64,000 nucleotides of DNA from Streptomyces sp. BA2 (GCF_009769735.1 NZ_WSRO01000002.1:558001-622000), one strand, 5' to 3'. Numbered from the stretch's first letter, positions 23,489 to 33,590 are shown. Notes: generated from the sequence alone by a model not told the origin. Program-made: numbers and translations.

Positions 23489-26400
23489 AGGTGCGCCGCC
23501 CACAGCGACGGGGCGCGCACCAGATGATCGCGGGCGGTGCGGACGGCCGTGTGGAGGGAGCGTGCCGCGTGGCGGGCGTCGACCGCTCCCGGCTCGGTGG
23601 CCAGCTCGGCGTAGAAGGCATCCGCGAGGTGGGCGGCGAAGCGGTCGTTGATCTCCCACAGGGTGCCCACCACATGGCGGAAGCCCGCTAGTTGGAACGC
23701 GGTGGTGAGGTGGATCGCCTCGTCGACGAGGTCCGTGGAATCGCTGACGGCGGTACGGCAGGCGGAGAGGTACGCCAGTTGGGCGCGGTCGAGGGCGACG
23801 GGCGCGAGGCCCGCCACCGTCAGCGGGCGCTCCCGGTGGTCGTGCAGAAGCAGACGGCTGCGGGAAGGGTCGGCGGGGTCGCTGACGCCGTGGCACGCGA
23901 AGTGCGCGACGGCACAGTCCGGGAGGTGGCCGAGGACGTCGGCCGTGGACGCCTCGGTGAGCATCACCGGGCGGGGCAGCCGGGCGGCGACGCGCTCGGC
24001 TTCCACCTGGGCGTTGGGCAGGTCCGTGGCACCCGGCGTCCTGGCCATGACGGAGATCAGCGAAACCCCGGGGGTCCCGGACGTCGCGGGAAGTGCACGG
24101 CGTGCGTGGCGCAGGGCGTGCACGGTGGGGGTGTAGGAGGAGACGACCCGGTCCATGACCGTGCGCTCGCCCCGGCCTCGTACCGCCTCCTTGTGGTGTC
24201 CGGCGGCGTGCAGCGGCAGCGTGCTCACCGCCCCGCCGGGCGCCCACCAGACGCGGGGCAAGGCCACGCCCTCCGGTGGCGTCCCGTGGTGGCCCAGGTG
24301 GTCGAGGACGGGCCCGGCGGCGACGTCCCACAGCCAGCAGAGGACGTCGTGCAGCACCTGCTGTGCCGCCATCCGCGTGGACTCCTCCGGGGCGGCGGTC
24401 CTGGCCAGGGCCCGGTGGAAGTCGGCGGCCCGCTCGGCGAGCGTGTCCGGGTCGAGGCCCGGCAGCGGCAAGTGCGTCACGCCGTCGGAAGTCAGCAACA
24501 GGGCGTCGCTGCGCAGGGCCGTCACGTTGAGCACGACGATCGCCCCCTCATCGGCCTGGGCGCGCAGTTCCGCGTCGTCCGGCGGCAGCAGGAACGACGC
24601 GAAGCCGTCGAGCGCGCGGATCTCGGCCAGTGTCTCGGTGAGTTCGGCGGTCAGCCGTCGGCGGGCTTCCGTGCCGGTGGGCCGTAGCGGGTCGCCGGGC
24701 GTGATGGATTCGAGCGGGTCGTGGAGGGCCGCGTTGTCGAGCCGGCCGCGGAGCCGGACGAAGCGCGCCGCCAGGTCGGGGCTGCGCTCGCGCAGCCCCG
24801 CCAGATCACCGCGGGTCGCGAGGAGTTGGCCGAGGAGCACGGCCCGCCCCTGTTCCAGGAGACGCAGGGCGTGGGCCGGTTCCGCGCCGGCCGCCAGGGA
24901 CCGGGCCGCGGCCTCCGCGGCAAGGCCGGAGAACTGGCGCAAGGTGTGCTGCTGGTCCCAGCGGTTGAGCTCGCGGGGTGCGGTCAGTGGCAGCAGGCGC
25001 ACCGCGTCCGCCATCAGGCCCGCCGCTTCGACCGGGTGGTCGTCGCCGATCAGAGCTGCCGCCAGGCGGGCGGTCTCGACGCGTAGGGAGGGCGCGGCCT
25101 CTGTGTCCTGCGTGACTTCGCCCAGGAGGGCGAGCGCCTCCCGCGCCGCATCCGATGCCCGCGCAGATGCCGATACCGATGTCGCAAGCAGCGCCTGCGC
25201 GAGCCGCCACACCCGTGCCGGGCGGCGTGTGTCCCCCGACGACAGCGCCGCGAGCGAGCGCCGGTGCGCGGCGACGGCCTCCTCCAGGTCCCGCTCACTG
25301 CCGCCGCTCCCCCGGCGGGCGTAGAGAGCACTGCCCAGGTTGGACTGGCACTGCCCGTGGGAGGGGTGACCGGCCGGTGCCGCGTCGGCCGCGGCACGCA
25401 GCAACTCGACCGCGGCATCCAGGTCGTGCGGGTCCCCGGTGCCGAGCTTGTGCCGGTCCCAGTGGATCGCGGCGGCATTCGCCAGCGCGGCCGGCCTGCG
25501 CGGATGGCCTGACGGCAGCATGCGCTCCACCTCCGCGGCCAGGTCCGCCGCCGCCGAGAGGTCCGCGGGGTCGGCGGTGCGCCGATGACGGGCCAGCAGC
25601 ATCGCCTGCAGTCCGCTGAGGGCCAGGTCGCGCTCTGGATGGTCGGCGGGGAGCGCGGCGACCGCCTCTTCGCACGCCGCCCGCGCCGCCGCCATGTCGT
25701 CGTGCGAGCCGGAAGTGTCGGCCCGCTGCCACAGGGCGCGGCCGAGGACGTTCCACAGCCGCGGCCAGTCCGCGTGGCCGGGGGTCGCGGTGTTGACGGC
25801 TTCCCGAGCTGCCACCACGGCGGCGTCCGTGTCGCCGCGCTCCATCAGCGCGGTGGCCAGAGCGCTCAAGAGCCGCTGCCTGCGCGGGGATTCGGGCGGC
25901 ATGGCCGCGACCGCCTCGCGGAGCACGGCCACTGCCGCGGCGGCCTCGTCCGGATCACCGGAGCGCCGGAAGGCCGCGAGCCGGGCATTGCTCAATTCCA
26001 GCAGCCGGTTGACGTGCCTGGGATCGTCGGGGTCCCCCGCGGCCACCGCCTGCCGTGCGGCGTCCAGGGTGGCGTCGAGGTCGTCCGCGTTGTTCGACAA
26101 CTCGTAGGCGCGCAGCAGGGCGGCGGCGAGGCCCGTCAGCACGTCGGCGTGGTCCGGTCCTTCCCCGAACCCCGCGGCCAGCGCCTGCCGGGCGGCGGCC
26201 ACGGCCCGGGCGAGGTCTTCGGGGTCCTGCCTCCAGTCGAACCGGGTGATCAGCGCGACGCTGAGGTTGGCCAGGCACTGGACGCGGACGTCATAACCGA
26301 CCGGGGTCACGCGCACGGCTTCCTCGTGGGCGCGTACCGCCTCGTCGAGGTCGGCGCCCTTCGCCGCGCCCGCCGCCTCGGCCCGGTGCCGCAACCGCTC

Positions 26401-27681
26401 GCCGAGCTGCGAGAGACAGTACGCGCGCAGCCAGGGATGCTCGGCGGCGGCGTCCACCGCCGCGCGGCAGAGCCGCACCGCCTCGGTGAGTTCCTCGGCC
26501 GAGCCGGTCGTGCCGCCACGGCCGCCCAGTGCGATGCCGAGCCGGACCAGGGCCTCGGCATGCGCCGGATGACCGGCGGGCGAGGCGGCGACGGAGGCGC
26601 GCAGGTCTTCGACGACCATGGCCGACGCGTTCTCGTGACCGGCGTCCACGGCCGCGTCGAAGGTGAGGTCTTCCCGCGCGGCGGCGTCGCTCAGCACGGC
26701 ACGTTCGGCCTCGGTCAGCGGGCGGGGCCGTACGCGCCGGTCGGTGGGAATGTGCTCGGGGAGTGCGGCTTCCGCCATGCCCAGCGGCGTTCGCCCCTGC
26801 CGCAGTTCGGCGCATCTGAGTTCGGCGGACAGCGCCCGGCTCAACAGGGGCCCGCACGCGGCGCGGTGCGGGTGACCGGCCGGCAGCGCGTCCAGTGCCC
26901 GGCGGACGGCGCTCAGGGCCGCCTCGAGGTCGCTTTCGTCGCCGTGGCGCGCATACCGGTACGTACGCAGCCGGGCCACTTCGCCGGACACCTGCGCGCA
27001 CAGCACGCCCGCCCCGGGGGTGTCGGGCACCTCGGGCACGTGGAGCAGCGCCTCGTCGAGGTCGGCGTCGGCGCCCGTCCGCTCGAACCGCATCCTCAGC
27101 GCGGCGACGAGGTTCGCCCCGACGACACCGCGCCCCGGATCGTCCGCGGGGCATGCCGCGACCGCAGCCCGACCGGACTCGACGGCCTCTTCGAGATCGG
27201 CGGCGGCCCCGGTCCAGCGGTACACGTACTGCTGGGCGAAACACAGCGAGTCCAGATAGGAGCGCCGGTCGGGGCTGCCGTCGGGCAGCGCGTCGATCAG
27301 GCGCCGACAGATGCGGGCGGCCTCCTCCAGCGACGCCCGGTCGAGGCCGTTGGTCATCACCTCGCTGAACAGGCGCTGCGCCCGGGATGCCGCTGCCTCG
27401 ACGAGCCGTGGCAGCAGCGGCTGCGGCAGAGGTTCCAGGCCGAAGACGAAGCACGGCGTGAGCGCGTCGACCGCGGCCTGGAGGTCGGCGGGATCGCCGT
27501 CATCGGGCCGCACCGCGAACCGCGCCCAGTGACACCACCCGAGCACCAGCCGGGCCTGGCGATGCGCCCCTGGCCCGCACAGCTCCCGTGCCCCCGCGAG
27601 CAGCTCCGGATCCCGCACCCGCAGCGGGTCCCCGGAGCTCGCCGCGTCGTTCAGCAGTCCCCATGCCTCGTCGATGTCCAC
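23473..27681 (-). CDS. Very large TPR-repeat protein with C-terminal CHAT (caspase-like) protease domain
   Basis: The 1402-residue protein is almost wholly helical repeats (TPR-like units with DxxDLDxAVxxxRxAVxxxPxxHP patterns) up to about residue 1090. A CHAT domain follows. The catalytic His is in AHFACHGVSDP (His about 1264) and the catalytic Cys in AYLSACRTAV (Cys about 1308), followed by AFQLAGFRHVVGTLWEIND. CHAT domains are cysteine proteases of the caspase/separase clan; TPR-CHAT proteins act as regulated proteases, in some bacteria downstream of defence or stress sensors. The GTG at 27681 has only a weak ribosome site. No neighbouring gasdermin, CRISPR or reverse-transcriptase gene is present, so its trigger and target are unknown. 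Confidence 0.9.
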   Translation of the reverse strand: MDIDEAWGLLNDAASSGDPLRVRDPELLAGARELCGPGAHRQARLVLGWCHWARFAVRPDDGDPADLQAAVDALTPCFVFGLEPLPQPLLPRLVEAAASRAQRLFSEVMTNGLDRASLEEAARICRRLIDALPDGSPDRRSYLDSLCFAQQYVYRWTGAAADLEEAVESGRAAVAACPADDPGRGVVGANLVAALRMRFERTGADADLDEALLHVPEVPDTPGAGVLCAQVSGEVARLRTYRYARHGDESDLEAALSAVRRALDALPAGHPHRAACGPLLSRALSAELRCAELRQGRTPLGMAEAALPEHIPTDRRVRPRPLTEAERAVLSDAAAREDLTFDAAVDAGHENASAMVVEDLRASVAASPAGHPAHAEALVRLGIALGGRGGTTGSAEELTEAVRLCRAAVDAAAEHPWLRAYCLSQLGERLRHRAEAAGAAKGADLDEAVRAHEEAVRVTPVGYDVRVQCLANLSVALITRFDWRQDPEDLARAVAAARQALAAGFGEGPDHADVLTGLAAALLRAYELSNNADDLDATLDAARQAVAAGDPDDPRHVNRLLELSNARLAAFRRSGDPDEAAAAVAVLREAVAAMPPESPRRQRLLSALATALMERGDTDAAVVAAREAVNTATPGHADWPRLWNVLGRALWQRADTSGSHDDMAAARAACEEAVAALPADHPERDLALSGLQAMLLARHRRTADPADLSAAADLAAEVERMLPSGHPRRPAALANAAAIHWDRHKLGTGDPHDLDAAVELLRAAADAAPAGHPSHGQCQSNLGSALYARRGSGGSERDLEEAVAAHRRSLAALSSGDTRRPARVWRLAQALLATSVSASARASDAAREALALLGEVTQDTEAAPSLRVETARLAAALIGDDHPVEAAGLMADAVRLLPLTAPRELNRWDQQHTLRQFSGLAAEAAARSLAAGAEPAHALRLLEQGRAVLLGQLLATRGDLAGLRERSPDLAARFVRLRGRLDNAALHDPLESITPGDPLRPTGTEARRRLTAELTETLAEIRALDGFASFLLPPDDAELRAQADEGAIVVLNVTALRSDALLLTSDGVTHLPLPGLDPDTLAERAADFHRALARTAAPEESTRMAAQQVLHDVLCWLWDVAAGPVLDHLGHHGTPPEGVALPRVWWAPGGAVSTLPLHAAGHHKEAVRGRGERTVMDRVVSSYTPTVHALRHARRALPATSGTPGVSLISVMARTPGATDLPNAQVEAERVAARLPRPVMLTEASTADVLGHLPDCAVAHFACHGVSDPADPSRSRLLLHDHRERPLTVAGLAPVALDRAQLAYLSACRTAVSDSTDLVDEAIHLTTAFQLAGFRHVVGTLWEINDRFAAHLADAFYAELATEPGAVDARHAARSLHTAVRTARDHLVRAPSLWAAHLHAGA

Positions 27682-27709
27682 GCCAGTGACCCTAGGACCG
27701 GCAGGATCC

Positions 27710-28375
27710 TCAGGTCGCCGCGGCGTCCAGCGTCACCGGGCCGTACCGCGCGGAGGGGGCCTCGGTCGTGAGGGCCCAGTAGCGGTCGCCGTAGGACCAG
27801 TGCCACCACTCCGTGGGGTAGTTGACCAGGCCTGCCGTGGCGAGGGCCGCGGTGAGGGTGCGGCGGTTGCGGCGGGCGGCCGGGGAGATCAGGGCGCTGT
27901 CCATGTAGCAGGCGCCGTCGCTCTCCTCGGGGCTGGCGTTCACCGGGGTACCGAGGTCGAGTTCGGTGCCGGACGCGCTCCGCAGGGTGAGGTCGACGGC
28001 GGCGCCCGCGACGTGCGGGCCCACCTCCGGCGGTGAGAGAGAGCGGCTCGTCTGCTGATGGAGGTAGGCGTCCGACCAGTCGGGGTTGGCCTTCTTCAGC
28101 TCGGCGGCGTACTCCTCGAAGTACTGGATCTGCAGGGCCAGCGGCCGGTACCCCTCGGTGACCAGGAGGCGCAGGCCCTCGGGCAGCAGCCGGGCTGCGC
28201 GGGCCAGGCGCCAGGCCACGCCCTCACGGAGCTGGGCGTAGGCCCCGGCCGCGTCGGCGAGGCGGTCGTCGACGTCCACGAAGGGCAGTTGGCGCAGGTC
28301 CACGAGGGCTTCGCCGCAGTCGTGGACCGGGATGCCGACGACTCGGGGATCGTTCATGAGGATGATCGACGACAT
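27710..28375 (-). CDS. D-Ala-D-Ala dipeptidase, VanX family
   Basis: This 221-residue zinc peptidase is predicted to hydrolyse D-Ala-D-Ala. VanX motifs are complete: the substrate Arg in VTEGYRPLA (Arg77), zinc ligands His121 and Asp128 in GPHVAGAAVDLTL, the catalytic Glu and third ligand His in PTEWWHWSYGD (Glu189, His192). There is no signal peptide, so it is cytoplasmic. The ATG at 28375 follows GAAGGGG. VanX-type enzymes confer glycopeptide resistance with VanH/VanA; those genes are not here, so a housekeeping role in D-Ala-D-Ala turnover is more likely. It lies just upstream of, and in line with, the CHAT gene. Confidence 0.88.
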   Translation of the reverse strand: MSSIILMNDPRVVGIPVHDCGEALVDLRQLPFVDVDDRLADAAGAYAQLREGVAWRLARAARLLPEGLRLLVTEGYRPLALQIQYFEEYAAELKKANPDWSDAYLHQQTSRSLSPPEVGPHVAGAAVDLTLRSASGTELDLGTPVNASPEESDGACYMDSALISPAARRNRRTLTAALATAGLVNYPTEWWHWSYGDRYWALTTEAPSARYGPVTLDAAAT

Positions 28376-28700
28376 GATTGCCCCTTCGTGGCGACGGTGG
28401 CGGGCACAGCCCCGGGGACGGGCTGCCGCCCGCCCCCGGAGTCCCCTCCGTGCCCTGGCAGGGGCTCTACGCGACGAGCGGCCCACACGACCGACGGTGT
28501 CGGTGGTGTGGGCCGTACGAGGCATCAGTGGCCTTCCCCCGTGCTTCCCCCGTTGAATTCCGCTGAGTCCCCCGTTGTTTCCTGCGATCCCCCGATGGCG
28601 TCGGCGTGTTCACCCGCCGACAACCACAGCGTGACGCAGCCCGCTGTAAATTCTCTGCAAGTCCGGGACAAGCGGATTACAGGCCGCCCTTGAAGCACCC
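28376..28700. other. Gene-free interval between the AfsR-type regulator and the VanX-like gene
   Basis: No supported gene. The interval contains four close copies of TCCCCCG (about 28527-28594), spaced irregularly, and a relatively AT-rich patch (about 28645-28682) that could hold the promoter for the leftward dipeptidase gene. I could not fix a -10/-35 pair. Confidence 0.5.
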
Positions 28701-31700
28701 TCAGAGCCCGGGCTCGTTGCGTTCGCGCGCTTCGTACGCCGCGAAGACCTCGCGTGCCTCGGCGCGCAGCGCACCTGCCGCCGCCCTGTCCCCCGCGGCC
28801 TCGCGCGCCGCCGCGAGATCGCGCAGGGTGCGGGCGCGGGGCAGGGGAAGCCCGAGGTCGTTCCAGAGGGCGGCGGCCGCGGTCAGGTGCTGCTCCGCGG
28901 CGTCGAGGCGTCCCGCGGCGAGTTCGCACTCGCCGAGGGTGCGCAGGCCCAAGGCCTCGCCGAAGCGGTCGCGTTGGCCGCGGCAGATGTCGAGGACGTC
29001 GCGGATCTCGGCCTTCGCCTCGGCCGAACGCCCCAGCCTGATGCGGGATTTGGCCCGCGCCTGCATCGCGTACGCCAACATGAGCGGGTCCCCCAGGGTG
29101 CTGAGGAGGTCCACCGCACGGCTGGAGAGTTCCTCCGCCGCCTCATACTCGCCGAGCGAGCGGTGGACCAGGCCGAGCGAGCGCAGCGTGAGGGATTCGC
29201 CGCGGCGGCTGCCGAGCCTGCGGTAGGCCCGCAGCGATTCGTCGAGGAAGGCGCGGGATGCGGCGAAGTCACCGAGTTCGAGCTGGACGGACCCGGCGTA
29301 GCGGCAGGACAGGCCGAGGCCCGGGTCGTCGTGGAGTTCACGGAACCCGTCGACGGCGCGCACCAGCGTCTCCTGCGCCGCGCGCAGCCGCCCCGCTTCG
29401 CGCAGGGCGCTGCCGAGCCCGGCGAAGGCGGCCGCCTGTCCACGTACGTCACCGAGTTCGGCGCAGAGCATGGCGGCCTGCTTGAAGTAGCCCTGTGATT
29501 CGGGGAACCGGTCCTGTTCGTAGCGGAGTTGGCCAAGACCGATGAGCAACAGGGCCTCCCCCGCCCTGTCCTCGGCTCGGCGGGCGGCGGCCAGGGCCGC
29601 GTCGTGCGTGCGCCACCAGGCTTCGAAACGGTTGCCGACGGTGTACGCGGAGGAGCACAGGGCCGCGGCGGCTTCGCAGGACAGGGTGTGCAGATCGAGG
29701 GCAGCCGCGCGCTCGACGGCGGCGGCGATCGCGTCGGCCTCGGCCTCGAACCAGGCGGCCGGGTCGGCGAGTGCCCTTTGGGTGGCTTCCGGTCCGACGG
29801 GGCGGACGAGTTGCCGCAGGGAGCCGGCCGGGGATCCGTTCGGGCTGGTGGAGTCCAGGAGCCCGCGGTGCAGCTCAACAGCGCCCGAGGGTGTGGCGGA
29901 CGCGGCGAGGCCGGTGAGCCAGAGCCAGGCGCCCAGTGCGCGGCCGACGGCGGCGGCCCGTTCGGCGGGCGGGTCCTCGGCGTCGGCGCGTTCGGCGGCG
30001 TACACGCGGACCAGGTCGTGGGGCCGGTAGCGGGGCTGGCCCGCGCGGTCGACGCCGGTGCAGTGCAGGAGCTGGGCGTCGATGAGCTGTTCCACGACGC
30101 GGTCCGCATCGGCCTCCGGCACGTCGAGCAGGGCGGTCACCACCCACGCGGCGACATCGGGCGCGGCGAGCAGGCCGAGGCGGCGCAGGGCGGTACGGGC
30201 GGGGGCGTCCAGGGCCCGGTAGCTCATGCCGAGTCCCGCGCGCACCTCCAGGTCGCCGACGGCGAGTTCGTCCAGGCGGTGGTGTTCGTCGGCGAGCCGG
30301 TCGGCGAGCATGCGCGCGGTCCAGTGCCGCCGGGTGGCGAGGCGGGCGCCGGCGATCCGGATGGCGAGCGGGAGCCCGCCGCACAGTTCGACGATGCGCC
30401 GGGCGGCGTCCGGCTCGTCCCTGACCCGCCGCTCCCCCGCGACGCGGCCGAGGAGTACGGTCCCCGGCTCGGTGTCGAGCACGTCGAGATCGGTGCGGTG
30501 GGTGCAGGGCAGGGCGCCGAGGCGGGCCCGCGCGGTGATGAGCACCCCGCACGTGGCGCTGCCGGGAAGCAGCGGGCGCACCTGGGACTCGCTGGCCGCG
30601 TCGTCGAGCACGAGCAGGACGCGGCGCCCGGAGACCAGGCTGCGGAAGAGGTCGCGCCGCTCGGCGTCCCCGTCGGGCGGATCTGCCCCCAGGGCGTAAA
30701 GGAGCCGGCCGAGGACTTCGCCGGGCGCCACGGGATCGGTGGCGCCCCGCAGCTCGGCGTACAGCTGCCCGTCCGGATACGCGTCGGCGACCTGGTGCGC
30801 CGCCCGGATGCCCAGCGTGGACTTGCCGACGCCGCCGGGCCCGGAAAGCACGACGACCGGCATGGCTTCGCGGGGGCCCGACAGCGCGTCCCGCACGTCG
30901 GCGAGCTGCGTGTCCCGGCCGGTGAAGTCGCCGATGGTGGGCGGCAGGAGGGCCGCCACCGGGACGGCGGCGGCCTCCCTTGAGGCGGGGCCGGGGGCGT
31001 CCGCCGCGGTGGGCAGCAGCCCTTCGTCGGCCCGCAGGATCGCCTCGTACATCCGGGTGAGGTCGGGGCCGGGATCGATGCCGAGCTCCTCCGCGAGTAC
31101 GTCGCGGCCCTCCGCGTAGATCGCGAGGGCGTCGGCCTGGCGTCCCAACCGGTAGAGGGCGAGCATCAGTTGGCCGCGCAGGCGCTCCCGGGTGGGGTGT
31201 GTGGCGACCAACGCGGTGAGTTCGGCCACCAGTTCCCTCTCGCGGCCCGTCTGGGCCAGCTCCGCGGCGATCCGCTCCTCAAGGGCCGCCTGCCGCGCCT
31301 CCTCCAGCTGGTCGGCCATGGCCCGCAGCGTCTCGCCGATGCCGCCGAGCGCGGGGCCGCGCCACAGGGCGAGGGCGTCCCCCAACAGCCGGGCGGCCGC
31401 GCCGTGATCTCCTTCGGCGGCGGCCTGCCTGCCCTGTACGGCAAGGCGCTCGAACTCGACGCGGTCGACGAGGGTGGCGTCCGCGTGGATCAGATAGCCG
31501 GGCGGCCGGGTCTCGATGGCATCGGCGGACAGCGCGCGGCGCAGCGCGGAGACGTACGACTGGATCAGGGAACGTGCCGTGTCCGGCGGCCTCTCGCCCC
31601 AGATGGCGTCGATCAGCCCCTCGACGGACACCACGCGCCCAGGTTCCAGGAGCAGCGCCGCGAGCAGGGCCCGGGGCTTGGGTCCGCCGAGGCTGAGGCG

Positions 31701-31772
31701 GCGGCCCGCGCGCCACGCCTCGACCGGGCCCAGTAAGCGGTAGTCGGTGTCCGTGTCCAAGCCCGTCTCCAT
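28701..31772 (-). CDS. AfsR/SARP-family regulator (OmpR-HTH, BTAD, NB-ARC, TPR)
   Basis: This 1023-residue regulator has four parts. Residues 10-100 form an OmpR-type DNA-binding domain (YRLLGPVEAWRAGRRLSLGG, LIDAIWGERPPDTARSLIQS). The BTAD helical domain runs to about 245. An NB-ARC ATPase has P-loop VVLSGPGGVGKSTLGIRAAH and Walker B RVLLVLDDAASESQV. C-terminal TPRs fill about 690-1020. It matches AfsR-type pleiotropic activators of secondary metabolism. The ATG at 31772 follows AAGGA. No biosynthetic cluster adjoins; its target is unknown, although the MFS exporter just upstream on the same strand is a candidate. Confidence 0.92.
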   Translation of the reverse strand: METGLDTDTDYRLLGPVEAWRAGRRLSLGGPKPRALLAALLLEPGRVVSVEGLIDAIWGERPPDTARSLIQSYVSALRRALSADAIETRPPGYLIHADATLVDRVEFERLAVQGRQAAAEGDHGAAARLLGDALALWRGPALGGIGETLRAMADQLEEARQAALEERIAAELAQTGRERELVAELTALVATHPTRERLRGQLMLALYRLGRQADALAIYAEGRDVLAEELGIDPGPDLTRMYEAILRADEGLLPTAADAPGPASREAAAVPVAALLPPTIGDFTGRDTQLADVRDALSGPREAMPVVVLSGPGGVGKSTLGIRAAHQVADAYPDGQLYAELRGATDPVAPGEVLGRLLYALGADPPDGDAERRDLFRSLVSGRRVLLVLDDAASESQVRPLLPGSATCGVLITARARLGALPCTHRTDLDVLDTEPGTVLLGRVAGERRVRDEPDAARRIVELCGGLPLAIRIAGARLATRRHWTARMLADRLADEHHRLDELAVGDLEVRAGLGMSYRALDAPARTALRRLGLLAAPDVAAWVVTALLDVPEADADRVVEQLIDAQLLHCTGVDRAGQPRYRPHDLVRVYAAERADAEDPPAERAAAVGRALGAWLWLTGLAASATPSGAVELHRGLLDSTSPNGSPAGSLRQLVRPVGPEATQRALADPAAWFEAEADAIAAAVERAAALDLHTLSCEAAAALCSSAYTVGNRFEAWWRTHDAALAAARRAEDRAGEALLLIGLGQLRYEQDRFPESQGYFKQAAMLCAELGDVRGQAAAFAGLGSALREAGRLRAAQETLVRAVDGFRELHDDPGLGLSCRYAGSVQLELGDFAASRAFLDESLRAYRRLGSRRGESLTLRSLGLVHRSLGEYEAAEELSSRAVDLLSTLGDPLMLAYAMQARAKSRIRLGRSAEAKAEIRDVLDICRGQRDRFGEALGLRTLGECELAAGRLDAAEQHLTAAAALWNDLGLPLPRARTLRDLAAAREAAGDRAAAGALRAEAREVFAAYEARERNEPGL

Positions 31773-31914
31773 GGGTCCTTGCCCCGCGCCGCCCCCACAG
31801 CCCCCGCTCCTGATCGGCTGGTCATACTACGTCTGCCCGCTGTCAACTGGCTTGCACACCAAGGGAATCAGGCCATACGTCGGCGGGGCGCCGCGCGGGC
31901 TTGCCGCGGGGGCT

Positions 31915-33543
31915 TCAGCCGGGCGCGGGAGGGCTTTTGCGTGGGGCAGAGCCGTCGCCGGGGGAAGAAGCATCGCCCGCGCCCGGCGTGTCCACGGCTG
32001 GCGCGAGCGGAACGCCGCCGCCCTGGAGGCGCTCCAGGTCGGCGGACCGCACCTGGATGACCACCAGGGCGATCAGCGCGGCGACGACGGCGAAGACGGC
32101 AGCGGCGATGAAGGAGCTCGAGATGCCCGAGGCGAGGACCTCATCGCCCCAGCGCCCCGGCAGCTCTCCCGTCCTGCGGAACTCCAGCTGCTCGGCCCTG
32201 GTCGCCTCCGCCATGAAGCGGGGGACCTGGTCGGTGGCCTCGTTTCGGCTTGCCGTGCCGAAGACGGTGACAAGGACGGACAGGCCGAGCGAACCACCCA
32301 CCTGCTGTGTGGCGTTGAGGATGCCGGAAGCCGCTCCGGCGTCCTGCGACTCCACACCCGACACCGCCATCAGGGTCAGCGACACGAACTGCATGCCCAT
32401 GCCGAAGCCGAAGACCAGCATGGGCCCGAGCAGGCTTCCCGTGTACGTGCTGTCGACATCGGTCAGCGTCAGCCAGCCGAGCCCCGCGGCGGCCAGCGTC
32501 GCGCCCACGACCATGAAGGGTTTGGGCCCCCACTTGGGCAGCAGCTGGGAGGCGAGTCCCGCGCCCACCGCGATGATCGCGCTCACCGGCAGGAAGGCGA
32601 GACCGGCCCGCAGCGGGCTGAAGTTCAGGATGTTCTGCACGAACAGCGTCAGGAAGAAGAACATCCCGAACATGGCCGCGGCCAGGCACAGCATCATCCC
32701 GTAGACACCGGCACGATTGCGGTCGCGGAACATCCACAGGGGCGTGATGGGCTGCCTCGACCGGCGCTCGACGGTGAGGAACAGGCCGAGGAGGACGACG
32801 GCCCCCGCGAAGGCCCCGATGGTCACGCTGTCGCTCCAGCCGTCCTCGGAGGCGCGGATGAAGCCGTAGACGAGCAGCACCATGCCCGCGGTGGAGGTGA
32901 GCGCGCCGAGGATGTCGAAGTGCCCCGGGTGGCGTTCGGACTCACGGATGTAGCGGGGCGTCGCGAAGGCGATGAGCAGGCCGATGGGGATGTTCACGAA
33001 CAGGACCCAGCGCCAGTCGAGCCATTCGACGAGCAGTCCGCCCGCCAGCAGTCCGATCGCGCTGCCGCCCGCCGAGACGGCCGCGAACACTCCGAACGCC
33101 CTGTTCCGCTCGGGTCCTTCGCGGAAGGTCGTGGTGATCAGCGAGAGCGCGGTGGGCGAGGCGATGGCGCCGCCGACGCCCTGCAGCGAGCGCGCCGCGA
33201 GCAACTGCCAGGATTCCTGGGAGAGTCCGCCGAGCAGCGAGGCGAAGACGAAGAGCAGGACGCCGAACATGAAGACCCTTCGGCGTCCGAGGATGTCGCC
33301 GAGGCGCCCACCGAGCAGGAGCAGGCCGCCGAAGGTCAGCGTGTAGGCGTTGATCGCCCAGGACAGGGTCTCGGTGGAGAAGCCGAGCGAGGTCTGGATG
33401 TGCGGTAGAGCGATGTTCACGATGGTGATGTCGAGGACCACCATCAGCTGGCACGAGGCGATGACGAGGAGTGCGATACCGCTGCCGCTGCCCCGCTTCG
33501 GGGAGGCGGCAGGCTCTGAGGGTGTCGTCCGAGAGCCCGTCAT
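31915..33543 (-). CDS. MFS drug efflux transporter, DHA2 (14-TM, EmrB/QacA) family
   Basis: This 542-residue protein has about 14 membrane helices. DHA2 signatures are present: LDITIVNIALPHIQ in helix 1, the motif-A region GGRLGDILGRRRVFMFG, and LQGVGGAIASPTALSLI in helix 4. The Ala/Pro/Asp-rich C-terminus is cytoplasmic. The ATG at 33543 is directly preceded by an 18-bp duplication and a 22-bp palindrome that is probably its operator. Likely a proton-driven exporter of antibiotics or dyes. No regulator gene is immediately adjacent. Confidence 0.9.
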   Translation of the reverse strand: MTGSRTTPSEPAASPKRGSGSGIALLVIASCQLMVVLDITIVNIALPHIQTSLGFSTETLSWAINAYTLTFGGLLLLGGRLGDILGRRRVFMFGVLLFVFASLLGGLSQESWQLLAARSLQGVGGAIASPTALSLITTTFREGPERNRAFGVFAAVSAGGSAIGLLAGGLLVEWLDWRWVLFVNIPIGLLIAFATPRYIRESERHPGHFDILGALTSTAGMVLLVYGFIRASEDGWSDSVTIGAFAGAVVLLGLFLTVERRSRQPITPLWMFRDRNRAGVYGMMLCLAAAMFGMFFFLTLFVQNILNFSPLRAGLAFLPVSAIIAVGAGLASQLLPKWGPKPFMVVGATLAAAGLGWLTLTDVDSTYTGSLLGPMLVFGFGMGMQFVSLTLMAVSGVESQDAGAASGILNATQQVGGSLGLSVLVTVFGTASRNEATDQVPRFMAEATRAEQLEFRRTGELPGRWGDEVLASGISSSFIAAAVFAVVAALIALVVIQVRSADLERLQGGGVPLAPAVDTPGAGDASSPGDGSAPRKSPPAPG

Positions 33544-33554
33544 GGGATTGCTGG

Positions 33555-33590
33555 CGTGTCAGGCAGGCAGTGCGTGTCAAGCAGGCAGTG
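33555..33590. repeat. Tandem duplication of 18 bp before the MFS gene
   Basis: Two adjacent copies of CGTGTC(A)GGCAGGCAGTG-type sequence (33555-33572 and 33573-33590) differ at one base. They lie in the 5' untranslated region of the MFS gene, and the second copy runs into the palindrome at 33586-33607. Confidence 0.85.

Noticed and set aside
25585..27771. 728-codon rightward frame opposite the CHAT gene
   Set aside because: Composition-driven shadow of the TPR repeats on the other strand, with His/Arg/Gly-rich content, no domain and no ribosome site.
10102..28375. A vancomycin-resistance cluster implied by VanJ-like and VanX-like genes
   Set aside because: They are about 17 kb apart on separate transcripts and no vanR/S/H/A homologues are present.
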